Assembly: GCA_049840435.1 (NCBI GenBank)
Contig: JASGKY010000045.1
Span: 1 to 64,000 of the forward strand
Direction: 5' to 3'
DNA from: JADLHS01 sp049840435
Lineage (GTDB): Bacteria; Verrucomicrobiota; Verrucomicrobiia; Limisphaerales; JADLHS01
Length of the DNA stretch: 64,000 nt
Both the position numbers and the translations under genes were made by a program. Shown here piece after piece: positions 1 to 9,689 of the stretch; position 1 is the first letter of the stretch; each line of letters opens with the position of its first letter. The notes beneath the pieces are model-generated. The model saw only the letters and a program-made list of their open reading frames with translations. It made no database searches and had not been told where the DNA came from.

Positions 1-1
1 C

Positions 2-2494
2 GTTCCCGGCCAGCGCACGGATGTTGGCCAACGTGGTGCAGGCTACGAAGTTTCCAAGATCACACCTGAGATGCGCGCGGCCCGTGGCTTCTCCCCGGAC
101 AGGAAGCTGATCGAACCGCTCCGTAATCTTGGCTTCACGATCGCGGTCATCGCGCCATCTCGCGGTATCGTCCGGGGGACAAGCGCACTGGTGGCGTTGG
201 CGGAAGCTGATCCCAACGAGCTGGTCCTGAAGTCGGATGTGTTCCAGCACATTGCTTTCGAAACACACGATGAAGATGAACGCGCGTATCCTGGTTCGCT
301 GATGGGTGCGATTTCAACGGTGCGGCAGAGTTTTTTTGACGCGCAGCATTACGCCCTTGATCAAGCGGATTGGCAGAAGAAGCCGCAAGGCCGTAAACGT
401 CCGGAGTTCGATCCATCGCTCGAAGCGTTGCAGCCGGCCAGTGAAGGAAAGCAGCGCGTGTTGTTCGAACCGGGCAGCGCGTTGATGGTGGATCGCGCGG
501 CGCGCGTAGCGCGGGAGTTGAAGCTGGATTTTGCCATCGTTTCGTGCGGACAGGAATGGCGTCGCCCCGATCTCGCGAAGGAAACTGGCGCGACGTTTAT
601 TGTGCCGGTGAATTTTCCGAACCTACCCAAACTGCCGAGTGAAGATGATTGGGAGCAGGTGACGCTCGACAACCTGCGCGCGTGGGATTGGGCGGCGGAA
701 AATCCGGCGCTGCTCCGCCAGCAGAAACTCGATATCGCGCTGACGACCTATTCCCTCGTGGACAAGAAGATGTTTCGTAAGAACGTGAAGACGGCGCTGG
801 AGCGTGGCTTGACTGAAACCGATGCGCTCGCGGCGTTGACGACGATCCCCGCCAAGCTCTGCGGCGTGGAGAAACAACTCGGCACGATTGAGCCGGGCAA
901 GATTGCGAACCTGACCATCGTGGACGGCAAAGGCTACTTCGATTCCGAAGCCCGCGTGCGTGAAGTTTGGGTGGATGGGCGCAATTATCATGTTCAACCC
1001 GCCAAGGAGGAGGCGAAGAAAGACGAGCCTGCCGACAAAGAGAAGAAAGACGCGGAGTTAAAGGAACTTCAGAACAAGCGCGTGGCGCGAAGTCCGCTGG
1101 AGGGGCGCGGGTCAGTTAAGTTCAAAGGAATGTCGGATGAGAATTCCTCCGTGTTGGTTATAGGTGGCACGATTTGGACATGCAGTGATAAAGGAACCAA
1201 CCACGCTCGCGCCCTCTTAGTTGGAAATGGAAAGATTCTGCCATCGAGTCGGCCACTAGGGGGGTGGAGTTCACCAACCATCGATGCCACCGGAGGCCTT
1301 CACATCACCCCTGGCTTGATTGACGCGCACAGTCATTCGGCGATTCTCGGTGCGGTGAACGAAAGCACGTTGCCCTCGACAGCGATGGTCCGCATCGGCG
1401 ATGTGGTGAATTCTGAAACACGCAACATCCAGGACCAACTCGCGGGCGGTTTGACCACGGCGAATCTGTTGCACGGCTCGGCGAATCCCATCGGTGGGCA
1501 GAACCAGATCATCAAGTTGCGCGATGGCGCGAGTCCGGAGGGAATGAAGTTTGAGGACGCACCGTCAGGCATCAAGTTCGCGCTCGGCGAAAACGTGAAG
1601 CAATCCAACTGGGGCGAGAAGTTCACGACGCGTTTTCCACAATCGCGGATGGGCGTCCCGACGTTTTATCGGAATCGGTTCACCGCCGCGCAACAGTATC
1701 TGAAGGAGTGGAGCGATTTCAAAAAGAACGGCGGTGTTCCGCCACGGCGCGATCTGGAGCTGGAAACCATCGGCGAAATCATCGAGGGCAAACGTTTTAT
1801 CCACTGCCACAGCTATCGGCAGGACGAAATCCTCGCGTTCCTGCGCGTGATGGAAGAGTTCAAAGTGCGGGTTGGCACGTTGCAACACATTCTCGAAGGC
1901 TACAAGGTCGCGGACGAAATCGCTAAGCACGGCGCGGGCGCGTCTTGTTTCGCGGATTGGTGGGCCTACAAGTTCGAAGTGTATGACGCGATCCCCTATG
2001 CCGGCGCGTTGATGCGCGAGCGCGGTGTGTTGGTGTCGTTCAACTCGGATTCGTCCGACTTGGCGCGCCGCTTGAACACTGAAGTGGCCAAGGCGGTGAA
2101 GTTCGGCGGTGTGCCGGAGGAGGAAGCGTTGAAGTTCGTGACCATCAATGCGGCGAAACAACTGGGCATTGATAAACGGGTCGGCTCGCTTGAGCCCGGC
2201 AAGGATGCGGACTTCGTGGTGTGGTCTGGCAATCCGCTCGACTCGCGCAGCGTCGTGTTGCAGACGTGGATTGACGGGAAGAAATACTTTGATCGCGATG
2301 AAGCAGCCAAACGGGCTGCGGCGCTGAAACAGGAACGCGAGGACTTGATCGCGAAAGCCAAAAAACTGGCCAAGCTTGCTGGTGGAGGTGGCGGTGGTGA
2401 CGACGGCAAAGATGACAGCTCATTTTTTCGGACCTGTTTGGAACATCAGTTCGATGGTGTGGAACGTCATTGCATCGAAGGGGAGGCGCACTGA
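2..2494 (+). CDS. Amidohydrolase-family protein, tandem two-domain (5' partial)
   Basis: The frame is open to the left edge, so the gene starts upstream; about 830 residues are visible. There are two amidohydrolase-like halves. The first ends near nt 980 with a typical family tail (LGTIEPGKIANLTIVDG) but shows no HxH in the visible part. The second starts near nt 1150 with a new beta-sandwich strand, carries PGLIDAHSHS (the HxH metal pair, nt 1312-1341), FIHCHSYR, GTLQHILEG and FNSDSSD, and ends with SLEPGKDADFVVW. So only the second half looks catalytically complete. The tail has a run of six glycines and acidic residues. The substrate cannot be told; relatives hydrolyse C-N bonds such as those in cyclic amides or dipeptides. 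The next gene begins 3 bp after the stop and is a second amidohydrolase-like protein, so the two probably act together. Confidence 0.85.
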   Translation, partial: VPGQRTDVGQRGAGYEVSKITPEMRAARGFSPDRKLIEPLRNLGFTIAVIAPSRGIVRGTSALVALAEADPNELVLKSDVFQHIAFETHDEDERAYPGSLMGAISTVRQSFFDAQHYALDQADWQKKPQGRKRPEFDPSLEALQPASEGKQRVLFEPGSALMVDRAARVARELKLDFAIVSCGQEWRRPDLAKETGATFIVPVNFPNLPKLPSEDDWEQVTLDNLRAWDWAAENPALLRQQKLDIALTTYSLVDKKMFRKNVKTALERGLTETDALAALTTIPAKLCGVEKQLGTIEPGKIANLTIVDGKGYFDSEARVREVWVDGRNYHVQPAKEEAKKDEPADKEKKDAELKELQNKRVARSPLEGRGSVKFKGMSDENSSVLVIGGTIWTCSDKGTNHARALLVGNGKILPSSRPLGGWSSPTIDATGGLHITPGLIDAHSHSAILGAVNESTLPSTAMVRIGDVVNSETRNIQDQLAGGLTTANLLHGSANPIGGQNQIIKLRDGASPEGMKFEDAPSGIKFALGENVKQSNWGEKFTTRFPQSRMGVPTFYRNRFTAAQQYLKEWSDFKKNGGVPPRRDLELETIGEIIEGKRFIHCHSYRQDEILAFLRVMEEFKVRVGTLQHILEGYKVADEIAKHGAGASCFADWWAYKFEVYDAIPYAGALMRERGVLVSFNSDSSDLARRLNTEVAKAVKFGGVPEEEALKFVTINAAKQLGIDKRVGSLEPGKDADFVVWSGNPLDSRSVVLQTWIDGKKYFDRDEAAKRAAALKQEREDLIAKAKKLAKLAGGGGGGDDGKDDSSFFRTCLEHQFDGVERHCIEGEAH

Positions 2495-2497
2495 GTT

Positions 2498-3787
2498 ATG
2501 AGATACGATTTACGATTCAAGATCGGCACGCTGGCCTTGTGCTTCGCGGTTACGACAGCTTCGGCTGAGACGCTGCTGCTGACAGGGGCGACGGTTCACA
2601 CAGTCTCGGGCGATACCATCACTAACGGGCAGGTGTTGGTTCGCGATGGTAAAATTGTTTCCGTCGGAAAATCGGCAGAGAGTTCGGACGCCAAGACGGT
2701 TTCCCTCGCCGGGCTACATCTCTATCCGGGGCTGATCGCCTTGAACACGGATCTGGGGTTGCAAGAAATCGGCGCGGTGCGCGCCACGGTTGATGTCAGC
2801 GAGGTGGGGGAATACACGCCGGATGTTTATTCATGGTTGGCGGTGAACCCTGATTCGGAACTGCTGCCGGTGGCGCGGGCCAACGGGATTTCGCATTTCG
2901 AGCCGGTGCCGCAAGGTGCAGTGCTTGCTGGGCAATCCGGTTTGATGACGTTGGATGGTTGGACGACGGAGCAGATGGTGACGAAGAAATCCATCGCACT
3001 GCAGGTCTTCTGGCCGAACGCAAATCTCGATACGACCCCAAAGGAGAAGTCGCGCAATCCGGCCAAGTGGAAATCCCTCGAAGATCAGGACAAGGAGCGG
3101 AAGGAGAAGTTGCGGCAATTGGATGACTTCTTTGCTGAAGCCCGGGCTTATGCGAAGGCGAAGGCGGGCGCGAAGGATTTTCAGACCGTGCCGGCGTGGG
3201 AAGCGATGCTGCCCGTCGTGCGGGGTAAAATCCCAGTTACGGTTCATGCGGATGACGTGCGGCAGATCCGCGCCGCTATTGCGTGGGCTACGACGAATGG
3301 CGTGAAAATGGTTCTTGCCGATGGCTTGGATGCATGGCGGGTGGCGGACTTGCTGGCGACGAACAACGTGCCGGTCATCTTCAGCCATGTGTTCAGTCTG
3401 CCGCAACGGGGCGAAGATCGTTACGATGCGCAGTTCCGTGCCGCAGGAATCCTAAGCAAGGCGGGGGTGAAGATTGCTTTCAGCGGCGGCGGCGGATCGT
3501 TGGTGAAGAATCTTCCCTACACGACGGCGCAGGCGGTGGCGTTCGGGTTGCCAGCAGACGAAGCGGTGAAAGCAATCACGCTTTATCCGGCGCAGATTGC
3601 TGGGGTGGCAGAGCGATTGGGTTCAATTGAAGCTGGCAAGGATGCGACGTTCTTTGTTGCGACGGGTGATGTACTCGACATTCGCTCAACCGTGAAGCGC
3701 ATGTGGATCGGCGGCAAGGAAGTCAGTCTGGAAAACCGGCACACACGGCTTTACGAGAAATACAAAAGCCGGCCCAAGGCAAATTGA
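2498..3787 (+). CDS. Secreted amidohydrolase-like protein lacking the HxH metal motif
   Basis: A 429-residue protein with an N-terminal signal peptide (hydrophobic stretch after MRYDLRFK, cleavage likely after TASA). The amidohydrolase fold is recognisable from TGATVHTVSGDTI, VRDGKIVSVGK and the C-terminal SIEAGKDATFFVATGD. The position that normally reads PGLIDxHxH is PGLIALNTDLG, so both metal-binding histidines are gone, and the late metal-binding Asp region reads KIAFSGGGG. It is therefore probably a non-catalytic partner or has a different chemistry. It follows the upstream amidohydrolase by 3 bp and is surely co-transcribed. The neighbour's first half is degenerate in the same way, which suggests the active enzyme works with inactive copies of itself. 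Confidence 0.82.
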   Translation: MRYDLRFKIGTLALCFAVTTASAETLLLTGATVHTVSGDTITNGQVLVRDGKIVSVGKSAESSDAKTVSLAGLHLYPGLIALNTDLGLQEIGAVRATVDVSEVGEYTPDVYSWLAVNPDSELLPVARANGISHFEPVPQGAVLAGQSGLMTLDGWTTEQMVTKKSIALQVFWPNANLDTTPKEKSRNPAKWKSLEDQDKERKEKLRQLDDFFAEARAYAKAKAGAKDFQTVPAWEAMLPVVRGKIPVTVHADDVRQIRAAIAWATTNGVKMVLADGLDAWRVADLLATNNVPVIFSHVFSLPQRGEDRYDAQFRAAGILSKAGVKIAFSGGGGSLVKNLPYTTAQAVAFGLPADEAVKAITLYPAQIAGVAERLGSIEAGKDATFFVATGDVLDIRSTVKRMWIGGKEVSLENRHTRLYEKYKSRPKAN

Positions 3788-3849
3788 ACAGAAGAGCGCT
3801 AAGGCAACTAAGTCGGTGACAGCTGTGATCGGTCCTCGCTTGCGGCAAA

Positions 3850-6180
3850 TCACGGAGCGCTGCGAGCGCGGAAGTAACGTTGTTCGTCGGACGTCGCGTT
3901 GCCGACATTGAGTTGAATCGTCGGCAAGACCAGCGAGACATTCGTTAATGCAGTCCAATCCATCAGGTTGGTGGATGTTTCCACGAGGTAAGTCGCGCCC
4001 GCGTCACCTGCCAACGTCAACACCAGCGAATTGTCCGGTTGCAACGCGAACGTTTGGAACTGTGCCGGCGCTGCCGGCAGAATCGTCAGCAGTGCATTGG
4101 AACTGACCACCGATCCCGCGACGTTGCTCACCACGACGGAATAATTTCCCGCCTGTGAATACTGGACGCCCGTCCGGGTATAGTTTGCCAGCGTTGCGCC
4201 GACGATGTTCGCGCCGTTGAAGCGCCATTGATACGTCGGTGCAGGCGTGCCAGAGGCAGCCACGTTGAACGTGGCATTGCTCGTAACTTTGACCGCAACG
4301 GCCAGCGGTTGAGCCGAGATGTTGGGCGCGACCGCAGGAACTTCCACGCGCAGATTGTCCACGAGACCGAAACTCAAGTTGGTGTTGCCCGAAATCGAAG
4401 TGAAAGAATCCCAGTAACCGACGAAGATGTTGCTCGCCGTGAGCGTATTGGTGACGCTGGCAATCTTGAGTCCGTCGATGAACCAGTCAATGACGTTGCC
4501 GGTTTTGTTGATGACAACATCGCGCCAGGCGAAACCGACCGTCCCGCTCGCCAGTGCGCCAGTCTGCGCTTGCACCGCCGGAATTGCCTGGCCGCCGGGG
4601 AAAACGTTGGAATAATACGGGTGACTGTTTCGGCGGATTTGCGTGTCTGTCCCGCCGACATAAATTCCGGTGTTCGTGTTTTGGAGCGTCGTTCCAATGT
4701 AGGCGCGGATGTCAGGAGACGTGTCCGTCGCCTGGCCTTCCCCATCAATGGCGAACCAGACGCCGTCCGAAGTGCCACTGTTCCATTGGACGCGATTGCC
4801 CGCGGTGCCGAGTCCGGCGGTCTCGTGTTGGGTAGAGCCGGTGCCGCCGGCGGGGAATGGCCCGTTCGCGTTGATCCACATATCGAAGTGCAACCGATAG
4901 TTCCCGCCAAAACTCTGGCCGTTCGGCGATATGCTCAACGCCGCGGTGACGCCGGCGGTCATGTTGGCTTCAAACTTCACGCCTTTCGTGGTGCTGTTGG
5001 TGGAATTCGGCGCGGAGGGAATTCCGTACGGCGAATAATCATAAGCGAACGTCACCCGGCTGTCGGCGGAGGATTTATTTACAGTCCAACTGGCGGATGA
5101 GTTGATGTCGAAGTTGTCTACGAACACAGGGGTGAACAATGGGTTCACCGTAAGCACCGCCACGCTGCTGGTGGTTCTTCCGATGACGTTGGTCACCACC
5201 ACGGCATAATCGCCAGCATTGCCGGGCTGGATGTTGGTGAGCGTCAAGAAGGCGTTGGTGGCACCACTGATGTTTGTGCCGCTGAACCGCCATTGATATC
5301 GCAGCGGTGCAGTGCCGCTGGCAGTGGTGGTCATGGTGAGCGAACCGCCCCAATCCGCGGTGCGATCGGAGGGATCGGAACTGATGGTCGGAAGCCCGGC
5401 ATTTCCGACGATGTAAGCCGACAGGCCGGCGGCAGTGCCGTTAAATACATCGGAATCGCCCCCGGACCAATTGGTCGTGGCGTATTGCCAGAAATTCCAG
5501 GTGGACCACGGATACGAACTGCTCGGGCCGCCAGTTTGCGGATTAGGGGTAGTCGGGTAAGCAGAAATCCAAGAGGGCCAGATGGTGACGCTGCTGTTCA
5601 AGCCGGGATATGTAGAACTCGGTTGGGAAAACCAGACGCCAGTATACACCACGGGTTTGATAACAACGCCGTTGCCCCATGCGTAATTGGAGACGGTGTT
5701 GCACCACTTGTTGACCCACGCCGACATGGTGGTGACGGTGAAGCCCGCGGCAATTGTTGCATCCTCGTCTTCCCAATCCAGCACCGGGACCATGTAAGCC
5801 CCGCCGGGTTTGACGTAGTTACTAACGACACTCCAAAAAAAGGCAGCCTCCGTTTCCGCACTGGTGGCGCCAGTAATGTTGGGATTGTCACTCGGCCGGG
5901 CGAAATGATAAGCCCCGATGGGAATGCCGGCGGCTTTGGCGCCGTTTACATGCGCGACAAACGTATCATCGGTGTAGTAATCGCTCTCTGTGGCTTTCGT
6001 CCACGCAAACGTGACCCCGGCATTTTTCACCGCCGTCCAGTTGATGCTGGCGCCCTGCCAATGGGAAACGTCGGTGCCGAGTGGCCGTTGCGCATGGCTT
6101 GGAAGGCCAGCCAGAAGGGGGATGAGCAACAGAGCAAGGCCCTGCATATAACGAGCTGAAAAACTGATTGCGAACATCAT
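3850..6180 (-). CDS. Secreted GH25 muramidase with two Ig-like domains
   Basis: A cell-wall lytic enzyme (N-acetylmuramidase type) made as a large secreted protein. The start chosen is the ATG ATG just before the signal peptide (FSARYMQGLALLLIPLLAG); the frame is open 25 codons further upstream. The GH25 domain covers roughly residues 30-260: GTDVSHWQG at its start, the acidic pair in LDWEDED, and FWQYATTNWSGGDSDVF at its end. It is followed by an Ig-like domain (YQWRFSGTNISGAT ... GDYAVVVTN), a concanavalin/laminin-G-like region with FAIDGEGQATDTSP, a second Ig-like domain (YQWRFNGANIVGAT) and a C-terminal module with YLVETSTNLMDWTAL and RYFRARS. Such Ig repeats are common in Verrucomicrobia exoproteins. 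It converges with the amidohydrolase gene. It may act on peptidoglycan of other bacteria outside the cell; that role is inferred. Confidence 0.88.
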   Translation of the reverse strand: MMFAISFSARYMQGLALLLIPLLAGLPSHAQRPLGTDVSHWQGASINWTAVKNAGVTFAWTKATESDYYTDDTFVAHVNGAKAAGIPIGAYHFARPSDNPNITGATSAETEAAFFWSVVSNYVKPGGAYMVPVLDWEDEDATIAAGFTVTTMSAWVNKWCNTVSNYAWGNGVVIKPVVYTGVWFSQPSSTYPGLNSSVTIWPSWISAYPTTPNPQTGGPSSSYPWSTWNFWQYATTNWSGGDSDVFNGTAAGLSAYIVGNAGLPTISSDPSDRTADWGGSLTMTTTASGTAPLRYQWRFSGTNISGATNAFLTLTNIQPGNAGDYAVVVTNVIGRTTSSVAVLTVNPLFTPVFVDNFDINSSASWTVNKSSADSRVTFAYDYSPYGIPSAPNSTNSTTKGVKFEANMTAGVTAALSISPNGQSFGGNYRLHFDMWINANGPFPAGGTGSTQHETAGLGTAGNRVQWNSGTSDGVWFAIDGEGQATDTSPDIRAYIGTTLQNTNTGIYVGGTDTQIRRNSHPYYSNVFPGGQAIPAVQAQTGALASGTVGFAWRDVVINKTGNVIDWFIDGLKIASVTNTLTASNIFVGYWDSFTSISGNTNLSFGLVDNLRVEVPAVAPNISAQPLAVAVKVTSNATFNVAASGTPAPTYQWRFNGANIVGATLANYTRTGVQYSQAGNYSVVVSNVAGSVVSSNALLTILPAAPAQFQTFALQPDNSLVLTLAGDAGATYLVETSTNLMDWTALTNVSLVLPTIQLNVGNATSDEQRYFRARSAP

Positions 6181-6291
6181 GAAACGAAACGCCAGCAACC
6201 CTCGCCGATGGGCCGGGGCATTCAAGGCCAAACCCTGACATGAACATGGGGGCAAGCTTGCCGGGCCGGGGAATTACGCAATACTACGGGC

Positions 6292-6660
6292 GTGAAAACC
6301 ATCGCTATCATCGGCGCGTCAACCGATCGGAACAAATTCGGCAACAAGGCCGTGCGCGCGTTTCAGCAACAGGGCTATCAAGTTTTCCCGGTGAACCCGA
6401 AGGAGGAAACGGTCGAGGGGCTGCGAGCTTTCAAGTCCATTACCGAAATACCGGTGCGTCCACAGATGATCAGTGTTTATCTGCCGCCGCCGGTGTTACT
6501 CAAGGTGCTGCCGGACATTGCGGCCAAGGGTTGCGATGAACTCTGGCTGAACCCGGGCACGGAGTCGGATGAGGTTCTCGCTGAAGCCGAGCGCCTCAAG
6601 CTGAACGTCGTGCAAGCCTGCAGCATTGTCGGTATCGGGGTGTCGCCGGCGAATTTGTAG
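6292..6660 (+). CDS. CoA-binding (YccU-type) protein
   Basis: A 122-residue single-domain Rossmann-like CoA-binding protein. The N-terminus MKTIAIIGASTDRNKFGNKA holds the glycine-containing nucleotide loop, followed by FPVNPKEETVEG and the conserved ending (DELWLNPGTESDEV, VVQACSIVGIG). The length is the usual one for stand-alone members. The family is widespread and binds CoA or acyl-CoA; the physiological role is unknown. It is divergent from the muramidase and is followed 38 bp later by the RodZ-like gene on the same strand. Confidence 0.85.
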   Translation: MKTIAIIGASTDRNKFGNKAVRAFQQQGYQVFPVNPKEETVEGLRAFKSITEIPVRPQMISVYLPPPVLLKVLPDIAAKGCDELWLNPGTESDEVLAEAERLKLNVVQACSIVGIGVSPANL

Positions 6661-6698
6661 CTCGCCAACCCCCCTTAAATTCAGCTAAAAATAGCAGA

Positions 6699-7202
6699 AT
6701 GCCGACGGTTGCAGAACAATTGCGCGCAGCGCGCGAAGCCCGAAACCTCTCCATCAACGAAGTGGCGGAGATTACCAAGATGCGTACGGATCACATCCGG
6801 GCCTTGGAAGAAGGAAACTTCGACATTTTCGTCGCGCCGGTTTACATCCGGGGCTTCACCCGCACCTATGCGACACTATTGAAGCTTGATGTGCCGGGAC
6901 TCATCAAGGCGCTCGATGGCGAATTGGGCAAGACGGAGAGGTTTTCCGAGCCGCCCCCATTGACCGACACGGACAAGAGCGTCGTGAACTTCATGACGTT
7001 GCAGCTCTCGAAGTTGAATCTACACCGGACCAAACTTCTGATCGGATTGGGAGTCTTGATTGTCGTCGTGGTGACCATTTCCATCCTGAAGAAACATCGT
7101 AGTCCCACGCCGCCACCGAATTTACCCCCGGCGCGAGTGCAATCGGCGCCGCAAAACTCTGGGAACACACTTCCTCTGCCGACCCCTACGCCACGTCGTT
7201 AA
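6699..7202 (+). CDS. RodZ-like membrane protein with cytoplasmic helix-turn-helix
   Basis: A 167-residue protein with an N-terminal HTH_25-type helix-turn-helix (residues 5-70; VAEQLRAAREARNLSINEVA, RTDHIRALEEGNFD, VAPVYIRGFTRTYA), a linker, one membrane helix (LLIGLGVLIVVVVTISIL, about residues 110-128) and a short proline-rich tail. This order matches RodZ, the cell-shape protein that links MreB to the elongation machinery. The periplasmic domain is almost absent, so it is a short variant. The last 32 bases including the stop lie in a 56-bp tandem duplication. No mreBCD is in the window, so the shape role is inferred from architecture only. Confidence 0.72.
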   Translation: MPTVAEQLRAAREARNLSINEVAEITKMRTDHIRALEEGNFDIFVAPVYIRGFTRTYATLLKLDVPGLIKALDGELGKTERFSEPPPLTDTDKSVVNFMTLQLSKLNLHRTKLLIGLGVLIVVVVTISILKKHRSPTPPPNLPPARVQSAPQNSGNTLPLPTPTPRR

Positions 7203-7281
7203 GGGGGTATCTGCCTTACATGTCGCTTCCTCTGCCGACCCCTACGCCACGTCGTTAAGGGGGTACTGCCTTACATGTCGC
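7171..7281. repeat. 56-bp near-perfect tandem duplication at the rodZ-like/pgsA junction
   Basis: Unit 1 is 7171-7226 and unit 2 is 7227-7281; they differ by one missing base (GGGTATCTGCC versus GGGTACTGCC). Each unit holds the end of the rodZ-like gene (PLPTPTPRR plus stop) and the end of pgsA (stop plus the last codons on the minus strand). Unit 1 ends the real rodZ-like frame and unit 2 ends the real pgsA frame, so neither protein is changed. Confidence 0.9.
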
Positions 7282-7909
7282 TGAGGTAAATTTGGCGGTT
7301 GCGCCAGAGGTAGAGAATCCCTGACGTCGCGGTCAATACCACCGTCAGCCATAGCGTCACCAGTGCGAACATCGGCGTCCACGGGCTGAACAGATCGTGC
7401 AGCCACGGCCACCATTCGCCGTAGGCATCCATCACCAGCAGTGCCAGGATCGCGGCGATTTGTGAGATGGTCTTGTGTTTGCCGTAACGCTCGGCGGCGA
7501 GCACGACATTCTTCGATGCGGCCAGCAATCGCAGGCCGGTGATGCCAAGTTCCCGAGCAACAATGATGACAACCATCCAGGCTTCCACTTTGGCGTAAAT
7601 CGGGTGACTGCCAAGGTGAAACACCGCCGGCAAATCGCCGGTCAACATGGTGCGCATGTGCCGCTCGATGAGCGCAATGAATGCCGAACAGATCATCACC
7701 TTGTCTGCGAGCGGGTCCATCAACGCGCCGAAGCTGGTGATCAAGCCCCGATCGCGGGCGATCTTGCCATCGAGAAAATCCGTGATGCCGGCCACCCCAA
7801 AGAAAATCAAGGCCAACGTATCGTTCACCGGCGAGCGGGAGAACATCGCCCAGAGAAATGCGCCGGTGAGGACGAAGCGCGAGGTGGTGAGCTTGTTCGG
7901 CAGATTCAT
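7271..7909 (-). CDS. pgsA: CDP-diacylglycerol-glycerol-3-phosphate 3-phosphatidyltransferase
   Basis: Makes phosphatidylglycerol phosphate from CDP-diacylglycerol and glycerol 3-phosphate, the committed step to phosphatidylglycerol and cardiolipin, in the inner membrane. The 212-residue protein starts MNLPNKLTTSRF, has several hydrophobic helices, and shows the CDP-alcohol phosphotransferase signature: TDFLDGKIARDRG, then FGALMDPLADK (DG..AR........G...D...D). The length fits PgsA. Its ATG overlaps the TGA of rimO (ATGA arrangement), so the two are co-translated. CDP-alcohol phosphatidyltransferases of other specificity share the signature, but the LTTSRF start and length favour PgsA. Confidence 0.9.
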   Translation of the reverse strand: MNLPNKLTTSRFVLTGAFLWAMFSRSPVNDTLALIFFGVAGITDFLDGKIARDRGLITSFGALMDPLADKVMICSAFIALIERHMRTMLTGDLPAVFHLGSHPIYAKVEAWMVVIIVARELGITGLRLLAASKNVVLAAERYGKHKTISQIAAILALLVMDAYGEWWPWLHDLFSPWTPMFALVTLWLTVVLTATSGILYLWRNRQIYLSDM

Positions 7910-9622
7910 GCGGGCTTAGCGATGAGATCGTAATCAGTGTGCCCAATGATTTTCACTGAGGCGAATTCACCGATGGGCAGCTTGCCCTGGATATAAATCC
8001 GACCGTCAATGTCCGGTGCGTCCGCTTCACCGCGCGCGACGAGAAATTCACCCGCTGGCAGCTTCGCGCCGGACGTGTCGGCTTCGCGCATCAAACCGTG
8101 TTCCCACGAACTGACATTCGCGGCGGCAAGCTGCTTCGCGCTGGCCTTGCCTTCGACCAAAACCTTGAGCGTGCGGCCGACAAATGATTCGGAAACTTCC
8201 TTCGCGATCTTGTGCTGCGCGGCCATGGCTTGCTCGCGGCGCTTCTGCTTCACTTTGTCGGAAAGCTGTCCTGCCATTCCGCCCGCGCGTGTGCCGTCTT
8301 CTTTCGAGTAAGCGAAAACACCGAGTCGCTCGAATTTGGTTTCCTCAATGAACTCCAGCAAATCCTTGAAGCTCGCATCCGTTTCGCCGGGGAAGCCGAC
8401 GATGAACGTCGTGCGCAACGCGATGCCTGGCACGCCGGCGCGGATGCGTTTAAGCAGGTCCACGATGTATTGCTTCGAGGTTTCGCGCCGCATCCGTTCG
8501 AGCATGTTCTCGTGGATGTGCTGGAGCGGGATGTCCACATAGCGTGCCACCTTCGGGCACTCGGCAATGGTTTGGATGAGTTCGTCCGTCCAGTGCGCCG
8601 GATGCGTGTAGAGCAGCCGAATCCAGAAATTGCCGGGCAACGCATTCAACTCGCGGATGAGCGTGCAGATCGTGGTGGCGTTTGCAGGCAATGACTTGGC
8701 GGCGGCGGTAAACTTCTCCGGTGATGAAATGGCACGGCTGTGATTGGCGCGCAAGTCGAGGCCGTAATACGTGGAGTCTTGCGAGATGAGATTCAGTTCC
8801 TTCACGCCGTCTGCGAGCAATGCTTTGGCTTCGGTGACGATGTCGCTTTGCGTGCGGCTGCGATGCGAGCCACGCATCCGGGGGATGATACAGAAGCTGC
8901 ACGGGTGATTGCAGCCTTCAGCGATCTTGACGTAGGCAAAATGCTTTGGCGTGAGCCGGAAGCGCGGGGTTTCGTAGTCCGGGATGTAAATCGGTCGTGC
9001 CGTGACGTCGAACAGAGGGGTGAGGGGTGAGAGGCGAGGCGCGACCACGGCTTTCGTTTTACCGAACTTGTCCGTGCCGCGTAGGGATTCTTCCTTTTCG
9101 TGCGCGTCGAGGTCGCGACCTTTTTCCAACTCAGCGAGGCGCGCGGTGACTTTGGTCTTCTGGCTGCGGTTCAGCCGGGCGCAAGCCGCTGATTTTTTCG
9201 GCGCGATGTTGATGCGCCTGTTTCACGATCTGTCCGACTTGGGCGACTTGATCAATGCCCATGAACGCGTCCACCTCGGGGAACAGCTTGGGTAGTTCCT
9301 CGCGGAAACGTTGCGACAGACAGCCGGAGACGACCAAGCCCTGACCGCGATTCGACGCTTCCCGCACCTCGGAAGATTCGAGGATGGTGTCTACGCTTTC
9401 TTCCTGCGCGGAATCAATGAACGAGCATGTGTTCACGATCACCACGTCGGCCTTGGCCGCGTCGTTCGTGATCTCGACGCCGTCCTTGAGCAACGAGCCG
9501 AGCATGATTTCGGCGTCCACCAGATTCTTGGCGCAACCGAGCGAGATCAGCCCGACTTTCAATGGGTCGGCAGGATTTTTAGTCTTTGTCACCGGCCAAC
9601 CAACGTAAGCAAAGCCGCGCAC
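7906..9622 (-). CDS. rimO: Ribosomal protein uS12 methylthiotransferase RimO (frameshifted)
   Basis: A radical-SAM enzyme that adds a methylthio group to the conserved Asp of ribosomal protein S12. The N-terminal UPF0004 domain has its three cysteines in SLGCAKNLVDAE, VNTCSFIDSAQ and VVSGCLSQRF. The radical-SAM domain has EGCNHPCSFCIIPRMRG (CxxxCxxC), and the C-terminus ends in a TRAM domain (GEFLVARGEADAPDIDGRI). The frame breaks between nt 9131 and 9200. Reading one base fewer in the T6 run at 9193-9198 joins the halves smoothly through a charged linker. Both halves are otherwise intact, so a sequencing indel is likely. The linker also holds a low-complexity LSPLTPLF stretch encoded by AGGGGTG repeats (nt 9014-9040). 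It forms an operon with pgsA. A GTG ten codons inside is an alternative start. Confidence 0.88.
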
Positions 9623-9689
9623 GGAGGCAATCTTGCGTTCAAAGAGAGGGCTTGAAGTCTGGGCAGATTTCGCTAGTCTCTGCGAGGCT

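Noticed and set aside
4228..5100. A 290-codon plus-strand frame
   Set aside because: Antisense shadow of the GH25 muramidase; Arg/Val-rich and without motifs.
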